From Psychromonas algicola (GTDB lineage Bacteria; Pseudomonadota; Gammaproteobacteria; Enterobacterales; Psychromonadaceae), in the NCBI RefSeq assembly GCF_004378355.1, contig NZ_SNUB01000011.1, forward strand, positions 34,025 to 98,024: 64,000 nt of DNA, written 5' to 3'. Positions within the stretch are counted from its first letter, which is position 1. Every line of letters starts with the position of its first letter. A program made the position numbers and the translations under genes. The notes under the pieces are model-generated. The model was not told the origin of the DNA. It searched no databases and worked only from the letters and a program-made list of their open reading frames with translations. Positions 56,232 through 64,000 of this stretch are shown in pieces.

Positions 56232-56388
56232 GTTATCATAGTATTAAATTGTTATGTTATTTGAGTTTGTTTTTTAAATCGAGTGTTTGCTATCAAACTG
56301 TTTTTTTATTTAAAAATAAATAACTCATCGAATATCTGAGAATACAAATTACTAGGGTTTTATTAAAGCGAGTTGGTATTAAAAATAT

Positions 56389-56595
56389 ATGGCTTTTGAT
56401 AGAGGATTAGAAGAACGACTTTATGAACATTTTAGTGACCGCCCTGATTTAACGGTTAGAAAGATGTTTGGCGGTTTGTGTTTTATGCTTTCAGGGCATA
56501 TGTGTTGTGCCATTATTGGTGACCCTGACCATCAAACAATGATATCCGCGTTGCAGATGTTAGCTAAAAAAATAGGCAGCCGAGTGCGATTTTAG
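56389..56595 (+). pseudogene. Truncated TfoX N-terminal-domain protein
   Basis: The first ~45 residues (GLEERLYEHFSDRPDLTVRKMFGG then LSGHMCCAIIGD) are a TfoX_N-type start, but the frame then leaves the family and reads into a dioxygenase fragment, ending after 68 codons. The rest of the TfoX domain is missing. It and the following fragment look like the two sides of a deletion. Confidence 0.75.
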
Positions 56596-57260
56596 TGATC
56601 AGCGCGCATTGGGAAACACATTTCCCTACTGTTACTTTTGCGGCATCTCCGACATTGATTTACGATTATGTTGGTTTTCCTAAGAAGGCTTATGAAATTC
56701 AATATCCCTGTACAGGACAACCTGAATTAGCGAAGCTCGTTTATTCTAAAATGGTAAAATATGGGATAAATGCTTCTCGTGATGAAGTGAGAGGATTTGA
56801 TCATGGGGTTTTTGTGCCTTTAAAAATCATGTATCCAGAAGCGGATATTCCTTGTGTGCAATTGTCTTTATCACATCACTTAGATGCTAATTTTCATATT
56901 GAAATTGGCAAAGCCTTAGCGGATTTAGAATGGGATAATTTGTTAGTTATTGGATCTGGCTCGTCATTTCATAATATAGGCGCATTCTTTTCGCCCCATG
57001 CAGAGCAAGCTAATATAAATAATTTACAATTTGAACACTGGTTAACAACTACTGTTAGCGATCCGAGTCTCTCTGAAAATGTTCGTGAACAGAAGTTAAT
57101 TGATTGGCAAGAGGCTCCGAGTGCTATTTTTTGTCACCCTAGAGCTGAGCATCTTTTACCATTACATGTATGTTATGGCATGACAGGTAAAGCGAGTGAT
57201 GAAGTTTATCGTGCAGAAATAATGAATAAACAAAGTTCGATGTTTCACTGGGAGCGCTAA
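56568..57260 (+). pseudogene. 5'-truncated DODA-type (LigB-like) ring-opening dioxygenase
   Basis: About 230 residues in frame from just after a stop at 56567. From QPSAILVISAHWE onwards it aligns with the DODA/YgiD family: SLSHHLDANFH, LLVIGSGSSFHNIG and RAEHLLPLHV keep metal or active-site histidines. The N-terminal HGSPM region with the first metal ligand is gone, and a frame change joins it to the TfoX remnant. The only in-frame starts are internal, so activity is unlikely. Confidence 0.78.
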
Positions 57261-57362
57261 TGCAAGCTACTCACTATTTTTTGTGGTTGGTTTTAAGTTG
57301 AAAACTCACAAGCGATGAACTTATTAAATAACGGCCAATAGTGTATTACATATTTAGAAGGT

Positions 57363-57399
57363 GAAATAGTTAGCTCATATTTAAATGAGCCACTATTTC
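57363..57399 (-). terminator. Hairpin terminator for the U32 gene
   Basis: GAAATAGT.GCTCAT pairs with ATGAGC.ACTATTTC around an AT-rich loop, just past the stop of the minus-strand gene. Confidence 0.75.
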
Positions 57400-57418
57400 A
57401 TTGTTTCACACTTAACAA

Positions 57419-59686
57419 CTACAAACCTTGCTGATACTGTGCATTAGTTGAAACGGTTACTAGGTTATTTACCGTCAACTCCGCTTCTAAATCGCCATCT
57501 AAAAAGTCTTCAAAGTGTTTAATCAATGCAGCTTTATCTTGCTGTGCTTTGGAGCCTGATCCAATATCGGTTAAGTCGATAAAGAACTCGTCAAACAAGT
57601 GTGAGAAGTCTTTTACCGCATCAAAGTTTAAGAATTGTTCATGGTTGTAAATGCTTGGGTAACCACCTAACTGTTTATCAACGGCAAAAGAGATGCCTTT
57701 TACGTTGGTAATGGTCGTTGCTTTTTGACACTTCAACATACAGCCATCTTCGATGCTTGGTTTGTTACAACCAACGGTTTGTTGGAAGAAACATTGGCGG
57801 CTTGTCATCATTAGGATCGGATGATAGATGCTGTACAACATTTTGAAGTTAGCAGGGCGCTTGATATTTTTAATTTGGTTACGGTTAATTTCATTAGAAA
57901 TAAACGCACCGGCACAATTTAATTCTTCTTGCATGGTTAATAATGCGTAAGAGTTCGTTGTATTTAAAAATGGCCCTGCAATCCATTCAATGCCCATTTC
58001 AAAGGCTTTGTAAGCAATACCAGTGTTGTTAGTCACAATACGATCTGGTTTTAACTCTTCCAAAATACGCACTGCTTCAATGTAATCTTTGCCTATTAAT
58101 ACCGCTGGAAACCATGGAATAAAACGTGGGTTACGAACTAAAATGTCGCGCTGTTTATTACAACGTTTTTTAAAGCTTTCTGGTAGTTTGAAGTAAATAT
58201 CTGCATCCGTTAAATCACCTAAATGAGCATCTTTTTCATCGCTTATTAATAAAGACAGCGTTGGTTTTTCATTTAATTTAGGATGCGACGCTAATGGCGG
58301 TAACGTTACCGCTGGAATGACTTCTTTTTCGCCATTCAGGTAATAAGCGACTTTATTCTTAACTTCAGTTAATTCTTTAAAGGGAATGGTTAAGTTATCT
58401 GCAAGTTGTGAAAAATCAAACTCAGCAACATTGTAACGGCTATTTTTAAAGCTCTTAAAACGTTTTGCAATGGCATCTGAAGTCACTGCAGATTGCTCAG
58501 AGGTAAACATTGTTGACGCTGATTCAACGACATAATGTTTGTTGTTTTGACCTTCATCTTTTCCATCACTGATCGTAATGTTAACGGTGAAAGGTTGACC
58601 TAGCTTGCCTGAGAAGCTGAGTGCTAAATCACTTTTGTCGATATTTAATGTTGCCACTTTTGCTGCTACATCATCAACAATTTTATTTTTATCTGCACGT
58701 AAATCATCTTGTGCTTCTTGAATTTGTACTACCGAGATGGCGTTACTTTTTTCATTGGCGTGAGTAAAGCTGTTATCGCGTGGATTGTCGATAAACATAT
58801 CTTTAGTGAGGTTGCCTTTCAAAAAAGAGTTAGTGAAATCACGGTTAAATACTTTATAAAGTGCAGAGTCATCGGCTAACAATTTACCTGTATCTACAAA
58901 TTGATTGATCTGTTTGCGCCAGCTATCGACTACTGTATGTACGTATTGTGCCCCTTTGATACGACCTTCCACTTTTAATGAATCAACGCCAGCATCAACT
59001 AATTCAGGTAAATCAAACCATGCCGAGTTATCTTTTAAGTTAAGTGGAAATTTATTACCTGCGTTGGTGATTTCATATTCATCACGGCAGGCTTGGCTAC
59101 AACGACCACGGTTACCTGAGTTACCAACACTTACAGAGCTTGAATAACATTGACCAGAGAAAGCAATACATAACGCACCGTGCACAAACACTTCGGTTAG
59201 TACATCATTGTCATGTGCTAATGACGTTAAGCTTTTAATTTCCGCTAAGTTAAGTTCGCGTGATAAGTTGGCTCGTGTTGCCCCTATTTTAGCAAGGAAC
59301 AATATTTGCCCTTCGTTGTGCGTAGTTAGCTGAGTTGAAGCATGAATATGTAAGCTTGGGAAAAACTTTTTAACTAAGTTAAATAACCCTAAATCTTGTA
59401 CGATAATGCCATCAATACCAGTGTTAACTAATTGATTTAGCAATTTAGTAAGCGCTGGAATCTCATGCTCTAATATCACAATATTGAGCGTTAAAAAGAC
59501 TTCACATTCATATTCATGCGCTAGTTTAATCACACCAACTAAATCATCAAATGAAAGATTTGCAGCACGGTTACGAGCATTGAAAATATCTAACCCACAA
59601 TAAATGGCGTTAGCCCCTGCGATAATCGCCGCTTTAATTGCGTCAACATCGCCACCCGGCGCTAATAATTCGATTTTTCTACTCAT
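57419..59686 (-). CDS. rlhA: U32-family protein, RlhA-like (23S rRNA hydroxylation)
   Basis: 755 residues. The N-terminal two thirds align with the E. coli RlhA (YdcP) family, which hydroxylates 23S rRNA C2501: ELLAPGGDVDAIKAAIIAGANAIYCG, VQDLGLFNLV, VFVHGALCIAFSGQCYSS, GNRGRCSQACRDEYE with iron-sulfur-type cysteines. A C-terminal extension of about 100-150 residues adds a second cysteine group (CFFQQTVGCNKPSIEDGCMLKC) beyond the 650-residue E. coli protein. The old name peptidase is probably wrong. The exact reaction is inferred. Confidence 0.8.
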   Translation of the reverse strand: MSRKIELLAPGGDVDAIKAAIIAGANAIYCGLDIFNARNRAANLSFDDLVGVIKLAHEYECEVFLTLNIVILEHEIPALTKLLNQLVNTGIDGIIVQDLGLFNLVKKFFPSLHIHASTQLTTHNEGQILFLAKIGATRANLSRELNLAEIKSLTSLAHDNDVLTEVFVHGALCIAFSGQCYSSSVSVGNSGNRGRCSQACRDEYEITNAGNKFPLNLKDNSAWFDLPELVDAGVDSLKVEGRIKGAQYVHTVVDSWRKQINQFVDTGKLLADDSALYKVFNRDFTNSFLKGNLTKDMFIDNPRDNSFTHANEKSNAISVVQIQEAQDDLRADKNKIVDDVAAKVATLNIDKSDLALSFSGKLGQPFTVNITISDGKDEGQNNKHYVVESASTMFTSEQSAVTSDAIAKRFKSFKNSRYNVAEFDFSQLADNLTIPFKELTEVKNKVAYYLNGEKEVIPAVTLPPLASHPKLNEKPTLSLLISDEKDAHLGDLTDADIYFKLPESFKKRCNKQRDILVRNPRFIPWFPAVLIGKDYIEAVRILEELKPDRIVTNNTGIAYKAFEMGIEWIAGPFLNTTNSYALLTMQEELNCAGAFISNEINRNQIKNIKRPANFKMLYSIYHPILMMTSRQCFFQQTVGCNKPSIEDGCMLKCQKATTITNVKGISFAVDKQLGGYPSIYNHEQFLNFDAVKDFSHLFDEFFIDLTDIGSGSKAQQDKAALIKHFEDFLDGDLEAELTVNNLVTVSTNAQYQQGL

Positions 59687-59937
59687 AACTGACTCACTAT
59701 CTATTTATCTATATTCGGGGGATTTTTATATCGAAGCGGGAGTTTACCTTTATCCATAGTGTTTTACTATGGTATTGCCTTTATCACATTAAACTGCGTT
59801 TATTTTGTTGTTTTTTTACTATAAATATCTAAAGTAAAAGCTCTGATTCAAAGTTGATAAAGCATTTGTGATAGATTTTGATGATTTATAAAATAACGCA
59901 TTGAATTTTTTTAGTTTATCAGATTGAGACTCTATGT

Positions 59938-60507
59938 ATGCCATTCTTTATAAAGCAGTTGTTAGCCTTACCTATTATTGTAAGTTTACTTTCTGGATGT
60001 GTCGTTGTGCCTACATTCACAGATGAAAGAACGCCCGTTAGTTGTGAAATTTTCACTAAAAGTGTCGATTTAGAATTTATTGGATCTAAACATGGCAGAG
60101 GTACTGAGTTAGCAAGAGGGTGTCATGGCGGAAATGATCTTTGTGCGCTTGTTATGGTTGTAGGTGGAGGCGTGTTTTTGTCATCAGTCGTTATTTCTAG
60201 TTCTATTTATATTGTTGGTAATACTGCTTATTATCTTGAAAAAGCAGTACGTTGTGATGATGAAGATCTAATTGAACAGCAAGTTACAGATTTTTCAAAA
60301 GAGATGGAAACTATCGGCGCTAAAAAAGTAGAACAAAATAACATTGAGACTATTATCTCGGAAGAGACAGCGCTTGAAGAACCAAAAATTAAGGTGTTAA
60401 AGTTTAAAGAGCTAGATTCTACGAAAAAAGAAACGGAAGTGAAAGTATCAGATTTTAAATATATAGAACTGGACGACCCAGGCGCAGAAGGAAGCGCGGT
60501 ACACTAG
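59938..60507 (+). CDS. Hypothetical lipoprotein
   Basis: 189 residues. Signal peptide with lipobox LLSGC (Cys21). Next to the Cys an alanine/threonine-free region, then a second hydrophobic stretch (about 75-103; LVMVVGGGVFLSSVVISSSIYIVG) and a long charged helical C-terminus (DEDLIEQQVTDFSKEMETIG). Conserved Cys pairs around CHGGNDLCAL. Divergent from the U32 gene over a 250-base AT-rich gap. Function unknown. Confidence 0.65.
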   Translation: MPFFIKQLLALPIIVSLLSGCVVVPTFTDERTPVSCEIFTKSVDLEFIGSKHGRGTELARGCHGGNDLCALVMVVGGGVFLSSVVISSSIYIVGNTAYYLEKAVRCDDEDLIEQQVTDFSKEMETIGAKKVEQNNIETIISEETALEEPKIKVLKFKELDSTKKETEVKVSDFKYIELDDPGAEGSAVH

Positions 60508-60625
60508 AAAATTAATTGAATAGCCACTTTATAATTCAGTGTTTGTTAAGTCGATTTAGGGATAAACTGTTGCGATCGTATAACGACTATTAATTTAAAA
60601 ATACACAACTGAAAAGGATAATAAA

Positions 60626-61099
60626 ATGATCGAAGTAGGCCAAGCATTACCAGCAGGAACATTAAGCCAATTAACTTCAGAAGGTATGGTTAATCATGAT
60701 GTTGCTGAATTATTTGCAGGTAAAAAAGTAGTTTTATTTGCTGTACCTGGTGCATTCACTCCAACTTGCTCTGAAGCACATCTACCGGGTTATGTTGTAT
60801 TAGCTGACAAACTTCAAGCCAAAGGCGTTGATTTAATTACCTGTGTTTCTGTTAATGATGCATTTGTAATGAAAGCATGGGGCGAAGTACATAACGCTTC
60901 TGAATTATTAATGTTAGGCGATGGCGATGCAAGTTTCACTAAAGCATTAGGCCTTTCAATGGATACTGAAGGTTTTGGTGGTGTTCGTTCACAACGTTAC
61001 GCAATGGTTATTGAAAACGGTATTGTGACATTATTAAACGTTGAAGAAGCAGGTGAGTTTGAAGCAAGTACTGCTGAAACGGTATTAGCTGCGCTTTAA
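60626..61099 (+). CDS. Peroxiredoxin (Prx5-like, atypical 2-Cys)
   Basis: 157 residues. PGAFTPTCSEAHLPGY holds the peroxidatic cysteine (about residue 48) of the Prx5/PrxD group, and FGGVRSQRYAMVIENG is typical further on. A second Cys (LITCVSVND, about 72) is present as a possible partner. Reduces peroxides with thioredoxin or glutaredoxin. AAAGGATAA precedes the start. Stands alone. Confidence 0.92.
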   Translation: MIEVGQALPAGTLSQLTSEGMVNHDVAELFAGKKVVLFAVPGAFTPTCSEAHLPGYVVLADKLQAKGVDLITCVSVNDAFVMKAWGEVHNASELLMLGDGDASFTKALGLSMDTEGFGGVRSQRYAMVIENGIVTLLNVEEAGEFEASTAETVLAAL

Positions 61100-61224
61100 T
61101 TTATAAAAAAACTAGTCATTAAATCTCAATTTAATTATGGGTTTTAATACTCAATAATAAATTTGATATTTAAGTCTTTGTAGATCTTGGGGATAAGTAC
61201 CTCTCTATTTCCAAGATTTTACGG

Positions 61225-61766
61225 ATATAAATGGCCAACGAGTTTTAAAGCTGTGTTGGTCATTTTAATATAATTAGTTTCCGATATTGCTATTTTATTG
61301 GGTTTTATATTCATATTAAAAGCGTCTTCTAACCCGTAAGGCGAATAAATAAAAATTTCACCGTTATCGTTTAAATTAAAACTAATCGCAAATGCAGAAA
61401 GCCAAGAATCAATTCCTTGTTCAACCCGTAGATAAGGTTGGATAACTTGTCCAAAGTTTTAGGGGACTATTGGTGTACATTCGCTTGATTTTTAATATCA
61501 ATCTTGACTGAGTGTGTTAGCTTCGCTTTAATTATTTTGTCATACTACGATTCTGTTTTATGTTGAATATCATCAAAATAAACAATATCAAAACCTTTAA
61601 CGTTATCCAGAGGTGCTAATCCTAATTAATGATTCCATATCAATTGAGTAATTGAACCACCTGCTATATAAAAGTCAGGTAAATTAGTCATATTACATGC
61701 TTTTGCAGTTTCCATTAGTTCTGGAACTGAGTTTATTAACTTTTTTCCATAATCTTCATTCTTTAG
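61225..61766 (-). pseudogene. Decayed NTP_transf_6-type nucleotidyltransferase
   Basis: Read on the minus strand from 61766: LKNEDYGKKLINSVPEL, then LPDFYIAGGSITQLIWNH, a stop, KGFDIVYFDDIQHKTES, a stop, VKIDIKNQANVHQ, a stop, and after a frame change VEQGIDSWLSAFAISFN and LEDAFNMNIKPNKIAISE. These match the COG3575/DUF925 family in order, including the GG and DxVYFDD active-site segments. At least three stops and a frameshift show it is dead. It abuts the doxX 3' end. An intact relative is at 33919. Confidence 0.82.
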
Positions 61767-62242
61767 TTTCGTTTAAATGCCTTAATATTACCTTCAAGGC
61801 AAAGAAAATAAGCCCATCCTATTAGTACTAACTGTAAAGGGCCACGTATTATCAAGTAAACTGGACCCCATTGATGCCCTCCTAAGCCGATATAATTTAA
61901 TGCAGAATAAATATTAGCTGGGAAAAATACTATAAATACAATGATAGCTAATTTTGTTGCGATTGATTGATATCTTGGAACGAACAAAGCAATCCCTATT
62001 AGTAATTCTAATAGTCCAGTTATATAGATTAAAGCTAAACGAAATGGGACCCATGTGGGTAACATTTCTGTCATCCCTTGTGCTCTTACAATGTGTCCAA
62101 TAAAAAAGAATATAAAAGCAATGCCTAATCCCCATGAAGCAAATTTCTTAACATCTAATTTGTTGTTATTGATTCTCGTATATACAAAAGCGACGAACAA
62201 AGGTAATGACAATAAAAGTAATATAATTATAGGTGTCAGCAT
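61763..62242 (-). CDS. DoxX family membrane protein
   Basis: 159 residues with four to five membrane helices. GHIVRAQGMTEMLPTWVPFRLALIYITGLLELLIGIALF and the GHQWGPVYL end match the DoxX/MauE-like group. Function unknown. It is 52 bases after the tetR stop on the same strand, so it is probably the gene under that repressor. Its final codons adjoin the 5' end of the nucleotidyltransferase pseudogene. Confidence 0.85.
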   Translation of the reverse strand: MLTPIIILLLLSLPLFVAFVYTRINNNKLDVKKFASWGLGIAFIFFFIGHIVRAQGMTEMLPTWVPFRLALIYITGLLELLIGIALFVPRYQSIATKLAIIVFIVFFPANIYSALNYIGLGGHQWGPVYLIIRGPLQLVLIGWAYFLCLEGNIKAFKRN

Positions 62243-62294
62243 AAGTTTTCCATTAAGTTATTGTTTTAAATTTTAGTTAAATAGATTGAATTTA

Positions 62295-62900
62295 TTAGTT
62301 TATTAATAAACCTTTCCAAATTTTGTCGAGGAAAAATTTTTTATTCGTAACCAATTTTTCTACTTTTTTTGTTTCTTGATATAGTAATAAACAGCAATAA
62401 CCATGCAGAGCAGACCACACGTAATTTGCTTGTAGATTAATATTTTCTTGCTTAATTATTGATGCTTGTTGAAACTTTTCTAATAATGTTTCTAAGCGAT
62501 TAAATAGCTTATACCCAGATGCAGTTAATTCGGAAGTTTGGTTGTTTGATAGTTCTGAATTATTAAACATTAGATGATAAATCGCCGGATGAGATAAGCA
62601 AAAATCTATGTATTTTTCTGCAAGTTGATAAAGTTCTTTTTTAGGATCCACTTCTACGACTGTTGTAATTAACATTGAAGTATTCAATCGTTCAAAATAA
62701 TGTTGAGCAATAGCGCATAATAAGTGATGTTTACTGTCAAAATGTCTATATGGAGCACCTCTAGAAACATTTAACTTAGTAGCAATTTCTCTCATCGTAA
62801 TAGCTTCAATTCCTTCATCCATAAGGAGTTCTGAAGCCATTTTTATTATGGAAAGTTTTAAATCACTTGCGTGATATTTTTCTTTTTTATTTGTATTCAT
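62295..62900 (-). CDS. TetR-family transcriptional repressor
   Basis: 201 residues. N-terminal helix-turn-helix (MASELLMDEGIEAITMREIATKLNVSRGAPYRHFDSKHHL, about 16-55) and a ligand-binding C-terminal domain in the TetR_C_33 style. A perfect 10-bp inverted repeat lies 18 bases upstream. Operon with doxX is likely. Ligand unknown. Confidence 0.9.
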   Translation of the reverse strand: MNTNKKEKYHASDLKLSIIKMASELLMDEGIEAITMREIATKLNVSRGAPYRHFDSKHHLLCAIAQHYFERLNTSMLITTVVEVDPKKELYQLAEKYIDFCLSHPAIYHLMFNNSELSNNQTSELTASGYKLFNRLETLLEKFQQASIIKQENINLQANYVWSALHGYCCLLLYQETKKVEKLVTNKKFFLDKIWKGLLIN

Positions 62901-62917
62901 TTTTGAATAGTAATTTG

Positions 62918-62940
62918 TAATGTTGACGGTGTCAACATTA
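62918..62940. promoter_or_regulatory. TetR operator palindrome
   Basis: TAATGTTGAC and GTCAACATTA, a perfect 10-bp inverted repeat with a GGT spacer, sits 18 bases upstream of the tetR start. This is the classical form and place of a TetR-family operator; binding is inferred. Confidence 0.8.
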
Positions 62941-63192
62941 AGGGAAATGATACTATTGCTTGAATATTCTTAAAGAGTTTCTTGATATTTTCTTAATGAA
63001 AATGAAATATAGATTTGGTTCTTGGAATTGTGGTTAATTATTTATAGTATTTTTTAAGAAAGATTATTTATCAATACCTTGGGGTTTTTAGTGGAGTAAG
63101 TTATCACTGCTTAATAATTAGGAAAAGGACGGTTTATGATGAAGTAGTAAGATTAATAGAAGCAAAACATCTACTACTTGTGCCTTGAAAAT
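62941..63192. other. Spacer between tetR operator and IS
   Basis: About 250 AT-rich bases. I see no gene, repeat or hairpin chain in it; the IS may have cut an older gene here. Confidence 0.4.
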
Positions 63193-64000
63193 GACCCTGT
63201 CCTAAAATCTGTGTAATTGCCTATCATTAACTTAATCATATTAAGGATAGGTAATTATGAAAAAAGAAGAGTTAGAAGCATTCGCCCTTAAAGCATCAAA
63301 GGGATTAAAGTCTCAAAAAGATTTACTCGACTTCACTCAAATGCTCACTAAGATCACCGTCGAGGCAGCACTGAATGCTGAACTCGATGATCATCTTGGA
63401 TATGAAAAAAACCAACAGAGTAACGTTGATAACTATCGAAATGGTAATACATCTAAAACATTAAAAACTGAAGATGGCCAATTTGAATTAATCACCCCAC
63501 GCGATAGAAATGGTACCTTTGAACCTGAGTTAGTTAAAAAGAACCAAACCCGTTTCACATCAATGGATGACAAGGTCTTAAGCCTTTATGCTAGGGGCAT
63601 GACAACACGCGATATAGTTGATGCATTCCAAGAAATGTACGGTGCAGATATATCCCCAACACTCGTGTCTAAAATCACTAACGCAGTCATAGAGGAAGTA
63701 ACTGAGTGGCAAAACAGACCGCTAGATGCTATTTACCCTATTGTTTATCTTGATTGTATTGTCGTTAAAATTAGGCAAGACAACCGAGTGATTAACAAGG
63801 CTGTATTTCTGGCTTTAGCCATTAATCTAGACGGCGAAAAGGAATTGTTAGGGCTTTGGTTTGCGGAAAATGAAGGGGCTAAGTTCTGGTTAAATGTACT
63901 CACTGAATTACAGAACCGAGGTGTTGAAGACATATTAATTGCTTGTGTAGATGGCTTGAAGGGCTTTCCAGATGCGATTAATACTGTGTATCCAGAAACG
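63193..64000 (+). mobile_element. IS256-family insertion sequence, left part
   Basis: The left end starts GACCCTGTCCTAAAATCTGT, of the form GxCCCTGTCxTAAAATCTGTG typical of IS256-family inverted repeats. The transposase gene starts 64 bases inside. The right end and target duplication are beyond the window. Confidence 0.85.
63257..64000 (+). CDS. IS256-family (mutator) transposase, N-terminal part
   Basis: 248 codons are open to the window edge, with AAGGATAGG upstream of the ATG. The product starts MKKEELEAFALKASKGLKS and has TKITVEAALNAELDDHLGYEK, SMDDKVLSLYARGMTTRDIV and the DDE residues Asp in YLDCIVVKI and in CVDGLKGFPDAI; the final Glu lies beyond the edge. No frameshift or stop in the visible part. 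Confidence 0.93.
   Translation, partial: MKKEELEAFALKASKGLKSQKDLLDFTQMLTKITVEAALNAELDDHLGYEKNQQSNVDNYRNGNTSKTLKTEDGQFELITPRDRNGTFEPELVKKNQTRFTSMDDKVLSLYARGMTTRDIVDAFQEMYGADISPTLVSKITNAVIEEVTEWQNRPLDAIYPIVYLDCIVVKIRQDNRVINKAVFLALAINLDGEKELLGLWFAENEGAKFWLNVLTELQNRGVEDILIACVDGLKGFPDAINTVYPET

Overview
The window is AT-rich chromosomal DNA from a Gram-negative gammaproteobacterium. The gene orders degQ/degS near zapE-rplM-rpsI-petABC-sspAB and miaB-ybeZ-ybeY-corC-lnt are typical of Vibrio/Shewanella/Psychromonas-type marine bacteria. Protein sequences and base composition fit a marine Alteromonadales/Psychromonadaceae-like organism; the genus is an inference, not shown by the sequence. No tRNA, rRNA or CRISPR array was seen.

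Bases 1-23,500 are mostly core genome: the end of murA; degS, pykF and degQ (with pykF unusually placed between the two proteases); zapE; rplM-rpsI; ferritin; the cytochrome bc1 operon petABC; sspAB; the lnt-corC-ybeY-ybeZ-miaB block on the minus strand; ubiF; malic enzyme; a divergent LysR/DJ-1 pair; and a ParD-like gene overlapping a second-type methionine aminopeptidase gene, preceded by a clear palindrome.

Bases 23,600-35,300 are accessory: small hypothetical genes, a GIY-YIG-like protein, a LysR/membrane protein pair, DUF2237, a lipoprotein, acetyltransferase, an Imm11-like orphan immunity gene, the NAD-salvage operon pnuC-nadR with a nucleotidyltransferase, and Hsp20. The gaps are filled by a family of ~300-bp repeats, each a chain of hairpins whose stems differ between copies yet stay paired, and by a ~200-bp element with terminal inverted repeats that supplies the stop codons of two genes.

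Bases 35,400-49,700 return to core-like genes: fruK-type kinase, proB, an M23 peptidase overlapping a bactofilin gene, thiBPQ, a GlpQ-like lipoprotein, two acetyltransferases, a pentapeptide-repeat protein, rhlE and ybiT.

Bases 49,900-57,300 are a second accessory zone with the same repeats. It holds a protein joining a nucleoside-deoxyribosyltransferase/TIR-like domain to a PcrA/UvrD-type Tudor domain, a ParDE toxin-antitoxin pair with a palindromic operator, a second Imm11-like gene, small secreted or hypothetical proteins, a TPR protein with a YHS protein, and a broken TfoX/dioxygenase junction. The right end has a U32 (RlhA-like) protein, a lipoprotein, a peroxiredoxin, a decayed nucleotidyltransferase pseudogene, a tetR-doxX pair with a perfect operator palindrome, and the left part of an IS256-family insertion sequence cut by the window edge.

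The most unusual signals are the hairpin-chain repeat family with compensatory stem changes (and a ~210-bp leader duplicated next to two copies), and the deoxyribosyltransferase-like/Tudor fusion protein beside one of them.
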